From: Prevotella sp. oral taxon 299 str. F0039
GTDB taxonomy: Bacteria; Bacteroidota; Bacteroidia; Bacteroidales; Bacteroidaceae
Length of the DNA: 64,000 nt
NCBI RefSeq assembly: GCF_000163055.2
Contig: NC_022111.1
Location: 1,116,001-1,180,000 of the forward strand
Direction of reading: 5' to 3'
Translations under genes and position numbers: made by a program
The notes under the pieces: generated by a model
What the model saw: the letters and a program-made list of their open reading frames with translations, nothing else
What the model was told of the DNA's origin: nothing
The model's database searches: none
Part shown: positions 46,198-53,916 of the stretch, piece by piece
Layout of the letters: each line of letters begins with the position of its first letter
Numbering within the stretch: position 1 is the first letter of the stretch

Positions 46198-47637
46198 ATG
46201 AAGACATTACATAATATTTTGTTGGGTGCATTGACATTTATGGCTGTGGCATGCGGAAGTGATAGCAAAGGAGGAGACCCCGTTGTAGAGCCTCGTCCAA
46301 CCACACCTACCGCTCTAAAGACTATTCATTTAGGCCTAAGCAATGCCGAAATTGCCAACCCCGAACGTGGTTTCTACAATTTGTTAGAAACCAATTCTAC
46401 CGATCCCGTTACCTTGCAAGCTCTTAAAAATATAAGAAACGATGGTAAAACATTGGTTCAGTTGGTGTATTATCTGCCCGAATATCGCACAAGTGATTTG
46501 CCAGAAAGCTTTATAACCAAAGTAGAAGCAGACCTCGACAGAGTGCGTGAGGTAGGAATGAAAGCCATTTTGCGCTTTGCTTACACAAGTGATCAAAACG
46601 GATCAGATGCTCCTATGAGCAGTATTTTGCGTCATCTCGACCAAATTAAACCTATTCTACATCACAAAGTGGGAGTCATTGCTTGCGTTCAAGCAGGCTT
46701 TATAGGCGCTTGGGGCGAGTGGTATTATTCGTCAAATCATCTTAATAACACCACTGCTTATAACCAAGTGATTAGTAAGTGGCTCGAAGTGTTGCCCGAA
46801 GAGCGTTGTGTTCAGGTTAGAACACCTAAATATAAGCAAGATTTTGTGGGCAGTAGCAATGCTCTTACCCTCGAAACTGCATTTAAAAACACACCAATAG
46901 CACGCATTGGACACCACAACGACGCTTTTATGACCGACGATACCAACATGGGTACCTATCAAGACGTTGATAAAGACAAGCGTTATGTGGCTCAAGACGC
47001 TCTTTATGTGCCATTAGGAGGCGAAACAACCAAGCCTTCGGGTGCTAAAATGGCTTCGGGTAAAGAGGCTTTAGCTGAGATTCAAACCCTACACTGGTCG
47101 TTCTTGAACGATGGTTATTACAAACCATTGCTCGATAACTGGAAAACTGGAGGCTATTTAAATCAGATGAAGAAACTACTTGGCTATCGTCTTTATGTAA
47201 GCAAAGCTGAGTTTAGCGAGCAAAATGCACCTGGAAGCGACCTTGTTTTAAACTTAACAATGGGCAATGCAGGCACAGCATCGATGTATAACGCTCGTCC
47301 TGCAGTGATAGTACTTATTCAAGAGGGCACCAACAGCGAGTATGAGGCAGTTAGTGGCATCGACTTGCGCACCATTCAGCCTGAAACAACCACTACATTT
47401 AAGTTGACTTTCAAACTTCCAAGCACTATTGCTGAAGGAAAATATAAGGTGATGATGTGGCTTCCCGATGGCAATAACGAGTTGAAAAACATGCCCGCTT
47501 ATGCCGTGCAGTTGGCAAATAACAATGTGTGGAACAGCGCAACAGGTTATAACAACTTAGGCATCAGCATCAATATTGCTCAAAGCAAAGATGCTAAGGC
47601 AGGCACCTCATCTATCACTTTCGTGAAGAAAAAATAA
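46198..47637 (+). CDS. DUF4874/DUF4832 glycosidase-like lipoprotein
   Basis: 479 residues from ATG 46198, which starts a lipoprotein signal (LTFMAVACGSD). The upstream in-frame ATG at 46147 is in the hairpin region and rejected. The N-terminal DUF4874 part begins IANPERGFYNLLET and has TIM-barrel-like segments (KTLVQLVYYLPEY, MKAILRFAYT, AGFIGAWGEWYYS with conserved Glu). DUF4832 follows, ending in a beta-sandwich (LVLNLTMGNAGTASMYNARP). The fold resembles glycoside hydrolases and the GAWGEW motif may hold a catalytic acid, but no activity can be named from sequence. It is likely on the cell surface beside SusCD. Confidence 0.8.
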   Translation: MKTLHNILLGALTFMAVACGSDSKGGDPVVEPRPTTPTALKTIHLGLSNAEIANPERGFYNLLETNSTDPVTLQALKNIRNDGKTLVQLVYYLPEYRTSDLPESFITKVEADLDRVREVGMKAILRFAYTSDQNGSDAPMSSILRHLDQIKPILHHKVGVIACVQAGFIGAWGEWYYSSNHLNNTTAYNQVISKWLEVLPEERCVQVRTPKYKQDFVGSSNALTLETAFKNTPIARIGHHNDAFMTDDTNMGTYQDVDKDKRYVAQDALYVPLGGETTKPSGAKMASGKEALAEIQTLHWSFLNDGYYKPLLDNWKTGGYLNQMKKLLGYRLYVSKAEFSEQNAPGSDLVLNLTMGNAGTASMYNARPAVIVLIQEGTNSEYEAVSGIDLRTIQPETTTTFKLTFKLPSTIAEGKYKVMMWLPDGNNELKNMPAYAVQLANNNVWNSATGYNNLGISINIAQSKDAKAGTSSITFVKKK

Positions 47638-47716
47638 AGAACAACACCTCAATAGAATTGGTTGAAGGCGTAATGCCTCACCTGTTGATGATTTCAATCT
47701 ATACCAAAACAACAAA

Positions 47717-48946
47717 ATGACTCATCTAAACACCTCTAATAGCCCAACAACAACCACCCCTAAGGGTAATAACGGCTTGGCACAAGGCTCTTCAACAGAG
47801 ATCTTTAACAAGGCAACTGCTCCACATTCGGGACGATTATTATCGCTCGACCTATTGAGAGGGGCCGACTTAGCCCTCTTAGTGCTCTTTCAACCCATTA
47901 TTTATCAATGGGTAGAAGCCAGCGAACCCACGCCTGGAAGCTTCGGAGAGATGGTCTTTGGGCAGATAACCCACGTGCCTTGGGAGGGCTTTTGCTTTTG
48001 GGACATCATCATGCCGCTGTTTATGTTCATGTCGGGAATAACCATTCCCTTTTCAATGGGCAAGTATCAGCAAGGCAAAGTAAAGGCCGATAAAGGCTTT
48101 TTGTGGCGTCTTTTAAAGCGATTTGTGGTGTTATGGGTTTTAGGAATGATTGCACAAGGCAATTTGTTGTTGTTCGATCCACGCCTCATTCACCTTTATA
48201 GTAACACCCTTCAGAGTATTGCTGTGGGCTATGTGATGGTGGCTTTGCTCTTTGTTTACACCTCGTGGCGCACGCAATTGGCCGTTGTTGCGGCCTGTTT
48301 GGTGGGCTATGTGGCGGTGTTTGCTATCTGGGGACAGATGGATTTCACCATAGATGCAAACATTTGCGAAGAGATCGACCGACAAGTGTTGGGTCATTGG
48401 CGAGATGGTGTGCTGTGGAAGGGCGACAATTGGTATTGGGACGATTCCTATCACTACACTTGGATTCTCTCATCGCTCAACTTTGTGGTAACCGTTTACC
48501 TTGGTTGCGTGGCAGGAATGATACTTAGAATGAAGCTACAAGACCTCAAAAAAGTACGCATCTTGGTGTTCTCGGGTGTGGCACTCATTGCTTTGTCGTT
48601 CCTTCTTCACCCCGTTGTGCCCATCATTAAGCACATTTGGTCTACCTCAATGACCTTTTTGTCGGGTGGAATCTGCCTTTTATTAATAGCATTAGCCTAT
48701 TATTGGGTAGATATTAAAGGTAAAACAAAGGGTATTATGTGGCTTCGTTTCTATGGAGCCAATTCACTTGTGGCCTATATGGTGGGCGATCATGTGAGTT
48801 TTTCATCAATAACCAACTCTATTTTTTATGGATTTCAACCTCTGTTGGGCAACTATTACGATGTATTAGAGGCTTCCGTACAGGGAATTATCGTACTCCT
48901 CATATTAAGATGGATGTACCATTCAAACATTTTTATTAAGGCATAA
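47717..48946 (+). CDS. HGSNAT-like membrane acetyltransferase (DUF5009)
   Basis: 409 residues. A hydrophilic start of about 40 residues is followed by SLDLLRGADLALLVLFQPII and about ten membrane helices, the pattern of the DUF5009/YeiB-like family related to human heparan-alpha-glucosaminide N-acetyltransferase. That enzyme carries acetyl groups across a membrane onto a free glucosamine amine; the bacterial relatives in glycan loci are presumed to acetylate sugars in the periplasm. It lies between the DUF4832 gene (79 nt upstream) and a surface lipoprotein gene (16 nt downstream). The substrate is unknown; a sugar-transport role cannot be excluded. Confidence 0.75.
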   Translation: MTHLNTSNSPTTTTPKGNNGLAQGSSTEIFNKATAPHSGRLLSLDLLRGADLALLVLFQPIIYQWVEASEPTPGSFGEMVFGQITHVPWEGFCFWDIIMPLFMFMSGITIPFSMGKYQQGKVKADKGFLWRLLKRFVVLWVLGMIAQGNLLLFDPRLIHLYSNTLQSIAVGYVMVALLFVYTSWRTQLAVVAACLVGYVAVFAIWGQMDFTIDANICEEIDRQVLGHWRDGVLWKGDNWYWDDSYHYTWILSSLNFVVTVYLGCVAGMILRMKLQDLKKVRILVFSGVALIALSFLLHPVVPIIKHIWSTSMTFLSGGICLLLIALAYYWVDIKGKTKGIMWLRFYGANSLVAYMVGDHVSFSSITNSIFYGFQPLLGNYYDVLEASVQGIIVLLILRWMYHSNIFIKA

Positions 48947-48962
48947 CTAAAATCATAACATT

Positions 48963-50726
48963 ATGTTTAAACCAATATTTTATTCTCTTGTGTTGCCATT
49001 GGCCATCGCTTTGGTGGGATGTAGCGACAATAATGAAGTTATAAACATGGAAAAAAATGGTCCGAAACCCACAATGGACCTTCACATAACACCTCAAGAC
49101 GGCTTGGTATATGGCGAAAAGGTGAATGTTTCGGGACTAATGACCGACGAACGCAACTTAGAACAATACGTTATAACCATCACTAACTCTGCAGGCGACA
49201 CCCTTGTGCGCAAGCAACAAAGCCTATTGGGACAAAGCTTTAACGTGAATACCGACCTACTTGTGTCGCTTCCTAAAAACGCTAAGACCGAGAATTTAAA
49301 GCTAAGAGTGCGCCTCGACAATAGTAGAAATGGCGAAGCAGTAGAAGAATTCGACATCAATAACGTGTCTGCACCCACCTTTGATCAGCTTTATCTCTTC
49401 CTTTCAACAGGCGAGGTTTATCCTCTTGTTAAGAATGGCGATGAGTTCTCTGTGGCAGACGACATCTTCTTCCCAGCCAACACCAAAGGTATTGTGGCAT
49501 CAACACCCGACAATTCGGGCATGTATTGGGGCGTTTCTAATGGCGAAATAACCACTATGGCGAAAGATTCTATCGTTATTGGTGCTGATATCGACGCCTC
49601 GTTTAAAGTGACTTTCAACCCTGTTACCTTCGAACTAACAAAGGGTGAGAAGCATTTCTGGGCTCCTTTGAGCGACAGCGAACGCTTTTATATCTTAGGA
49701 ACGATATCGGGTCACTGGAAAGATGGCGAAATTACCGAGCCTAAAAAGAAAATGGCTATGAAGGGATTTGGCTACGAAGATGCTCAATATTTCACTTGGA
49801 CAGCACCCGATGGCGACGATCCTGAAGTGGGAATGTGGGGCAGTACATCGTCTGGAGTATTCAGATTGAAACAGCCTTCAACAGGAAAATACATCCTTTG
49901 GGACGGCAAGAACATTGTGATGAGCAACACCGACGACAAGAGCAAGAGCTTCCCTGTAACCGATAAGGGCAACTTCACTATTCGTGCAGAATTCGAAAAA
50001 GGAGTGTGCACCATGGTGAAAGTGAGTGGATCGGGCAAGTCGCTCACCTTTAGTAACGGCAAAGTGAGTGTCAACGGACAAGAAATGCAGTCTTCAATAA
50101 CCTTGAATGGTCAACAACTCAATATGAAACAAGGCAACAACTATGTTTACGAAGGAGTGTTGAACCTAAAAGAAGGACAAAAAATATCAGCTCCATTCAG
50201 TCTTGCTTCATTCAAGGGTAGCACCGATTTGTTCGATGGCGTGGGCAATGAAACATGGACATTAAAAACCGCAAGCGACAAGTATTATATCCGACTCGAC
50301 CTCTTCAATGGCGAATTCTATGCTTGTCCACTTTCGGCTTATCCTCAGTTTATCTATTTAGACGGCTGGAGTTTGGCTCCAAGAGAAGATGCTAACGACA
50401 TTGTTTGGAATGCCGAAAAGGTTATTCCACTTGCTCGTACAGCTGCAGGAACATACGAGGGCACCTTCTATAACTTTGGTTGGGGCGGCGATGTAGCCTT
50501 TTATGTAACCCATCCTCGTAGCGGTAAGTCTTTAAGACTGCCCAATGCGGCTTTCAAATCTACTTTCACTAACGCAGGAAGTGGCCCTGGTAGCTTCCGC
50601 ATTCCTTCTGCTGCAGGCTACTATAAAGTGGTTATCGACCTAAAAGAAGGCATCGAGATTAAGCCTAACGACGAGGTTGTGAAAAAGGGTTCTACACCTT
50701 TCACACTCGACTATATAGCGAAATAA
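48963..50726 (+). CDS. Surface glycan-binding lipoprotein in SusE/SusF position
   Basis: 587 residues with a lipobox (LAIALVGCSDN, Cys20). The N-terminal region (about 35-140) is an Ig-like sandwich (PQDGLVYGEKVNVSGLMTDE). Several repeated beta-modules follow, with SDSERFYILGTISGHWKDGE, SDKYYIRLDLFNGEFYACPL and FIYLDGWSLAPRED resembling SusE/SusF-type starch-binding repeats. No catalytic motif is seen. It probably captures the locus 2 glycan at the surface. The aromatic-rich repeats are compatible with alpha-glucan binding, which would fit the GH31 enzyme next to it, but this is inference. A GC-rich hairpin follows. Confidence 0.75.
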   Translation: MFKPIFYSLVLPLAIALVGCSDNNEVINMEKNGPKPTMDLHITPQDGLVYGEKVNVSGLMTDERNLEQYVITITNSAGDTLVRKQQSLLGQSFNVNTDLLVSLPKNAKTENLKLRVRLDNSRNGEAVEEFDINNVSAPTFDQLYLFLSTGEVYPLVKNGDEFSVADDIFFPANTKGIVASTPDNSGMYWGVSNGEITTMAKDSIVIGADIDASFKVTFNPVTFELTKGEKHFWAPLSDSERFYILGTISGHWKDGEITEPKKKMAMKGFGYEDAQYFTWTAPDGDDPEVGMWGSTSSGVFRLKQPSTGKYILWDGKNIVMSNTDDKSKSFPVTDKGNFTIRAEFEKGVCTMVKVSGSGKSLTFSNGKVSVNGQEMQSSITLNGQQLNMKQGNNYVYEGVLNLKEGQKISAPFSLASFKGSTDLFDGVGNETWTLKTASDKYYIRLDLFNGEFYACPLSAYPQFIYLDGWSLAPREDANDIVWNAEKVIPLARTAAGTYEGTFYNFGWGGDVAFYVTHPRSGKSLRLPNAAFKSTFTNAGSGPGSFRIPSAAGYYKVVIDLKEGIEIKPNDEVVKKGSTPFTLDYIAK

Positions 50727-50735
50727 ATCACCACT

Positions 50736-50777
50736 CACCCCCTCTCCTCCCCCAAAAGGCGGGAAAGGGGGTGTTTT
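50736..50777 (+). terminator. GC-rich hairpin between the lipoprotein and GH31 genes
   Basis: CACCCCCT (50736-50743) pairs with AGGGGGTG (50766-50773), with a second inner CCTCCC/GGCGGG pairing, followed by TTTT. It looks like a terminator or attenuator inside the locus. No full promoter is visible between it and the GH31 start. Confidence 0.65.
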
Positions 50778-50878
50778 AAAAGGGATATCTCTCTTTCAAA
50801 ACAAGCATAAATAGTGGTAGATCAGTCTATCTTGTGTTACTTAAACAACTCTTAAACATCTTAACAACAAAAAGAAAT

Positions 50879-52465
50879 ATGTACAAACGCACACGCACGC
50901 TTTTCGTTTCCCTTTTCTTTGCGCTCGCTTCGCAGGCTCAAAACGTCACCAACATAACGCCTTTGCCTGGCGAACGATGGTGGGGAGGGGCCACAGCCTT
51001 AGGCTCTAAAATGCCCTTTGGCAACGAATTGCCTTCGTTTAACCTCTTTAACCAAAACAACAACAACCAAGTTTCGCCCTTATTGCTCTCGAATAAAGGC
51101 AGATATATATGGAACGACCAACCTTTTACCTTTAGTGTAAAGCAAGGAGTGTTGAATATCGATTCGCCTTTCGAAGTGGTTGAGGCTCAAAAGCACGGCT
51201 CAACGCTTAGAGATGCTTACGTTGCTGCAATGAAAGCGCATTTCCCACCAAGTGGAAAGTTGCCCGATAGCTTGTTTTTCACCATGCCTCAATACAACAC
51301 ATGGATTGAATTGATGTATAATCAAAATGAAAAAGATGTGTTGAAATATGCCGAAGACATCGTGAAGAATGGCTTTCCGCCTGGAATTATCATGATAGAC
51401 GATAACTGGCAACACTATTATGGCAACTTTGAGTTTAAGCCCGACCGCTTTCCAAACCCCAAAAACATGGTGAAACGATTGCACGACATGGGCTTTAAGG
51501 TGATGTTATGGATCAGTCCGTTTGTCACTGCCGACTCGCCTGAATACCGATTGCTTGCCGAAAAGGGCTATTTGCTCAAAGATACGACCCATCGACCAGC
51601 CATTATTAAATGGTGGAACGGCCAAAGTGCGGTGTTCGACTTTACCAATCCCGATGCTCGTAGCTACTTTATCAATGAATTGCGTAACATGCAGCAAAGC
51701 TATGGCATCGACGGATTTAAGTTTGATGGCGGAGATAACCAGTTTTACGACCGCAAAGACCTTGTGTCGTATGGCAATAAGCACCTCAACTCGGTGGAGC
51801 ACACACGAGCATGGGCAGAAATTGGCTTGCATTTTCCTTTCAACGAATATCGTGCAGGTTGGCAAATGGGCGGAAAAGAACTCGTGCAACGCTTGGGCGA
51901 TAAAGATTATTCGTGGCAGGCAGTGAACCTTCTTGCTCCCGATATGATTGCAGCAGGATTGTTGGGTTATGCTTATTCTTGTCCTGATATGATTGGTGGA
52001 GGCTCGTTTGGCACCTTTTTAGGTATCGATTCTAAGTCATTCGATCAAGAACTCATCGTGCGTTCGGCTCAAGTGCATGCCCTTATGCCCATGATGCAGT
52101 TCTCGGTAGCCCCTTGGCGCATTCTTGATAACGAGCATTTGCAAATTGTTTGCGACATGGCGAAGCTCCATGCCAGCTTTGGTCACTACATATTGCAGTG
52201 CGCACGTCAGTCGGCTATTACGGGAGAACCTATCGTTCAAAGCTTAGAATATGCCTACCCTAACCGTGGTTACGCTGAAATAAACAACCAATGGATGTTG
52301 GGTGGTGAGTATATGGTGGCTCCAATGGTGGGCAAAGGCAGAAGTAGAACAGTGGTGTTGCCTCCTGGAAAGTGGAAAGACGACCAAGGACGTCTGTTAA
52401 AAGGCGCACGAACCATCACTATTGATGTGCCTCTTAACCGCCTACCCTACTATAAAAAGATGTAA
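50879..52465 (+). CDS. GH31 family glycosidase, secreted
   Basis: 528 residues from ATG 50879, which begins the signal peptide (TLFVSLFFALASQAQ); an in-frame ATG 45 nt upstream is not credible. The GH31 barrel is clear: GIIMIDDNWQHYYGNFEF, MGFKVMLWISPF, and the nucleophile motif GIDGFKFDGGD. The enzyme is shorter than typical alpha-glucosidases of the family (over 650 residues) because the N-terminal sandwich is reduced. GH31 retaining enzymes cleave alpha-glucosides, alpha-xylosides, alpha-galactosides, alpha-GalNAc or sulfoquinovosides; the sequence alone does not decide. It ends locus 2. With Ala-Gln after the signal peptide and no lipobox it is probably periplasmic. Confidence 0.85.
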   Translation: MYKRTRTLFVSLFFALASQAQNVTNITPLPGERWWGGATALGSKMPFGNELPSFNLFNQNNNNQVSPLLLSNKGRYIWNDQPFTFSVKQGVLNIDSPFEVVEAQKHGSTLRDAYVAAMKAHFPPSGKLPDSLFFTMPQYNTWIELMYNQNEKDVLKYAEDIVKNGFPPGIIMIDDNWQHYYGNFEFKPDRFPNPKNMVKRLHDMGFKVMLWISPFVTADSPEYRLLAEKGYLLKDTTHRPAIIKWWNGQSAVFDFTNPDARSYFINELRNMQQSYGIDGFKFDGGDNQFYDRKDLVSYGNKHLNSVEHTRAWAEIGLHFPFNEYRAGWQMGGKELVQRLGDKDYSWQAVNLLAPDMIAAGLLGYAYSCPDMIGGGSFGTFLGIDSKSFDQELIVRSAQVHALMPMMQFSVAPWRILDNEHLQIVCDMAKLHASFGHYILQCARQSAITGEPIVQSLEYAYPNRGYAEINNQWMLGGEYMVAPMVGKGRSRTVVLPPGKWKDDQGRLLKGARTITIDVPLNRLPYYKKM

Positions 52466-52489
52466 CTCCAACCGCTCTTTTATTGCCTT

Positions 52490-52616
52490 AGGAAGTCGCT
52501 TTTACCGAATAAGAATTCTCTTTAATCGTACAAGGAGTATAATTGACTGCACAAGGAGTATAATAGACCGAGCAAGAACTCTAAATTGACAACATAAGGA
52601 GTTTAATTTACCGCAT
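52490..52616 (+). repeat. 21-nt tandem repeat array (second repeat family)
   Basis: Six units start at 52490, 52511, 52532, 52553, 52574 and 52596 (21 nt each, one of 22). Units 3 and 4 begin AAGGAGTATAAT, unit 6 AAGGAGTTTAAT, unit 2 AAGAATTCTCTTTAAT and unit 5 AAGAACTCTAAAT. TGAC/GACCG/TACCG recurs near the unit ends, and the first unit matches sequence-wise at 14 of 21 positions. A partial seventh unit (AAGGCACTC) follows. The spacing equals two turns of B-DNA. It differs from the 22-nt family that follows 54 nt later. Confidence 0.8.
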
Positions 52617-52669
52617 AAGGCACTCTGAAAATGCTCTTTTTCGAAGTGCTTTTTTTGTTTCTTGCAAAT

Positions 52670-52757
52670 AAAAGCATTCTCCTTAGCAGTTAATAGCATT
52701 TTTATTAGCGTTTAAAAGCATTGCGGTTGGTGGGTAAAAGTACTGCGGTTAAGCAAT
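52670..52757 (+). repeat. 22-nt tetrad repeat, array 7
   Basis: Exact 22-nt steps at 52670, 52692, 52714 and 52736: AAAAGCATTC, AATAGCATTT, AAAAGCATTG and AAAAGTACTG starts. Unit 1 ends TTAGCAGTT, the same ending as units 1 and 3 of the array at 40858, so these two arrays are the closest relatives. Confidence 0.9.
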
Positions 52758-52774
52758 CTCTTTGGGGGCATATC

Positions 52775-52807
52775 AAAATAAAAAGCGACACCATAAGATG
52801 TCGCTTT
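52775..52807 (-). terminator. Minus-strand terminator of a vanished gene
   Basis: AAAGCGACA (52782-52790) and TGTCGCTTT (52799-52807) pair over 9 bp. Read on the minus strand the stem is followed by TTATTTT, and it lies 28 nt after the stop of the remnant at 52836-52955. Confidence 0.6.
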
Positions 52808-52835
52808 CGTTGTTTTATTGAGAATTGAGGTACGC

Positions 52836-52955
52836 TTATCTCAAGTGGAATTTACCTGTTTGACTGAAATCTACAAGGTATGGAGCACTTGTGAACTTAT
52901 CGAAATTGATAAGAGAGAGTATGAAACTTGGTGAAGCTTTGACAACCTCGCCTTG
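52836..52955 (-). pseudogene. C-terminal remnant of an unidentified gene
   Basis: About 39 codons open on the minus strand, reading QGEVVKASPSFILSLINFDK and ending YLVDFSQTGKFHLR, followed by TAA and a terminator. The composition and the closing motif look like the end of a real protein, but there is no start codon and an in-frame stop lies just upstream (52956-52958). I do not recognise the family. Confidence 0.4.
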
Positions 52956-53269
52956 TCAATTCACCCCTTTTGTGGTTCAAAAGAATTGTTATTGAGGTGA
53001 AATGTCGCCCCTTTTACGGTAGAAAAGGAGTGATATTGCGGAGATTTTTGCGTAGCGAAAAGAAGTCGCACCCCTCCACTTGATAAAGAAGAGCGTGAGG
53101 AGTGAAAAGAAAAGGAATATTTTTTTAGAAAATAAAAAGCAGTATAATAATGAAAGAATACTTTTGTAAGTGTTTGATATATAATATATTATAATATTGA
53201 TAAGGTAAATTTTTCAGAGAAAAAGATGAGAACAAAGGGAAAAGAAAATAAAAAAAAGATAGTGAAAAA

Positions 53270-53301
53270 TTTGGAAGTAATATAAAAAAACACTACTTTT
53301 G
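53270..53301 (+). promoter_or_regulatory. Promoter of tRNA-Gln
   Basis: TTTG at 53270-53273, a 20-nt spacer and TACTTTTG at 53294-53301. The predicted start is about 53307-53309, a few bases before the mature tRNA 5' end. Confidence 0.75.
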
Positions 53302-53311
53302 CACTCGCAAT

Positions 53312-53382
53312 TGTCCCATGGTGTAATGGTAGCACTACAGATTTTGGTTCTGCCAGCGGTGGTTCGAGTCCACCTGGGACAA
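53312..53382 (+). tRNA. tRNA-Gln (anticodon TTG)
   Basis: A 71-nt cloverleaf: acceptor TGTCCCA/TGGGACA, D-arm with GTG/CAC, anticodon stem ACAGA/TCTGC (one mismatch at the top pair), loop TTTTGGT with anticodon TTG reading CAA and CAG, and T-arm GGTGG-TTCGAGT-CCACC. Discriminator A. CCA is not encoded and must be added afterwards. A full promoter precedes it and a 14-bp terminator follows directly. Confidence 0.93.
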
Positions 53383-53383
53383 C

Positions 53384-53418
53384 AAAATAAGGCAATCATA
53401 ACGATTGCCTTATTTTAT
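53384..53418. terminator. Bidirectional terminator between tRNA-Gln and HU
   Basis: AAAATAAGGCAATC (53384-53397) and GATTGCCTTATTTT (53403-53416) form a perfect 14-bp stem with loop ATAAC. A-rich on one side and T-rich on the other, it can end both the tRNA and the convergent HU transcript. Confidence 0.88.
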
Positions 53419-53437
53419 TTTTGTATGAAACTATCAA

Positions 53438-53710
53438 TTATTTAATAGCGTCATTTAATTCTGCACCAGCCTTAAATTTAGCTACTTTCTTAGCAGGAAT
53501 GTTGATTTTTTGTTTTGTTGCAGGGTTAATACCTGTACGAGCTGGACGTTCGTTTACGCTAAATGTACCGAAACCAACAAGTTGTACTTTGTCACCTGCT
53601 ACCAATGCAGCTTTAATTGCTTCTGTTGTTGCGTCTAAAGCTTTCTTTGCAGCTGCCTTGCTTAGGTCAGAACCAGCTGCGATTCTTTCGATTAATTCTG
53701 TTTTGTTCAT
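53438..53710 (-). CDS. HU-type nucleoid DNA-binding protein
   Basis: 90 residues, the standard HU length. It has MNKTELIERIAAGSDLSKAA at the start, the GFGTFSVNERPAR beta-arm segment and the arm tip TGINPATKQKINIPA with the DNA-intercalating proline, then KFKAGAELNDAI. HU dimers bend and compact DNA. It may be one of the proteins that recognise bent or phased repeat DNA such as the 22-nt arrays, though nothing here shows that. Full promoter upstream on the minus strand (53763-53793). Confidence 0.96.
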   Translation of the reverse strand: MNKTELIERIAAGSDLSKAAAKKALDATTEAIKAALVAGDKVQLVGFGTFSVNERPARTGINPATKQKINIPAKKVAKFKAGAELNDAIK

Positions 53711-53762
53711 AAAATCTATTGTTTATTTATTAAGAGTTCTAGTTATCTTCTACAATTATTCG

Positions 53763-53793
53763 CAAATATAAAGAGAACATTTCATAAAACAAA
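53763..53793 (-). promoter_or_regulatory. Promoter of the HU gene
   Basis: On the minus strand TTTG (plus CAAA 53790-53793), a 19-nt spacer and TATATTTG (plus CAAATATA 53763-53770), an exact match to the consensus. Confidence 0.75.
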
Positions 53794-53875
53794 CAAAATA
53801 AAAGAAAAACTTTGCTAGAACCCTTAAAAAAACGTGTTACAGCTTGTTATTGGGCATAAAATCGATATTTTTTTG

Positions 53876-53883
53876 TATTTTTG
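53876..53883 (+). promoter_or_regulatory. Candidate -7 element for the rhomboid gene
   Basis: TATTTTTG matches TAnnTTTG, 33 nt before the ATG. The -33 element is not clear. Confidence 0.5.
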
Positions 53884-53916
53884 TGCAGTTATTAAAGCTT
53901 AAAAGTAAAAAGAATT

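Larger units (their letters stand above)
52466..53311. other. Repeat-rich intergenic region before tRNA-Gln
   Basis: 846 nt. It contains a 21-nt repeat array (52490-52616), a 22-nt tetrad (52670-52757), a hairpin (52782-52807), a short minus-strand coding remnant (52836-52955) and the tRNA promoter (53270-53301). 52960-53160 shows nothing I can name. Confidence 0.5.

Noticed and set aside
52617..52656. Terminator after the 21-nt array (GCACT...AGTGC plus T-run)
   Set aside because: Only five base pairs with a loop of about 20 nt; the T-run is suggestive but the stem is too weak to call.
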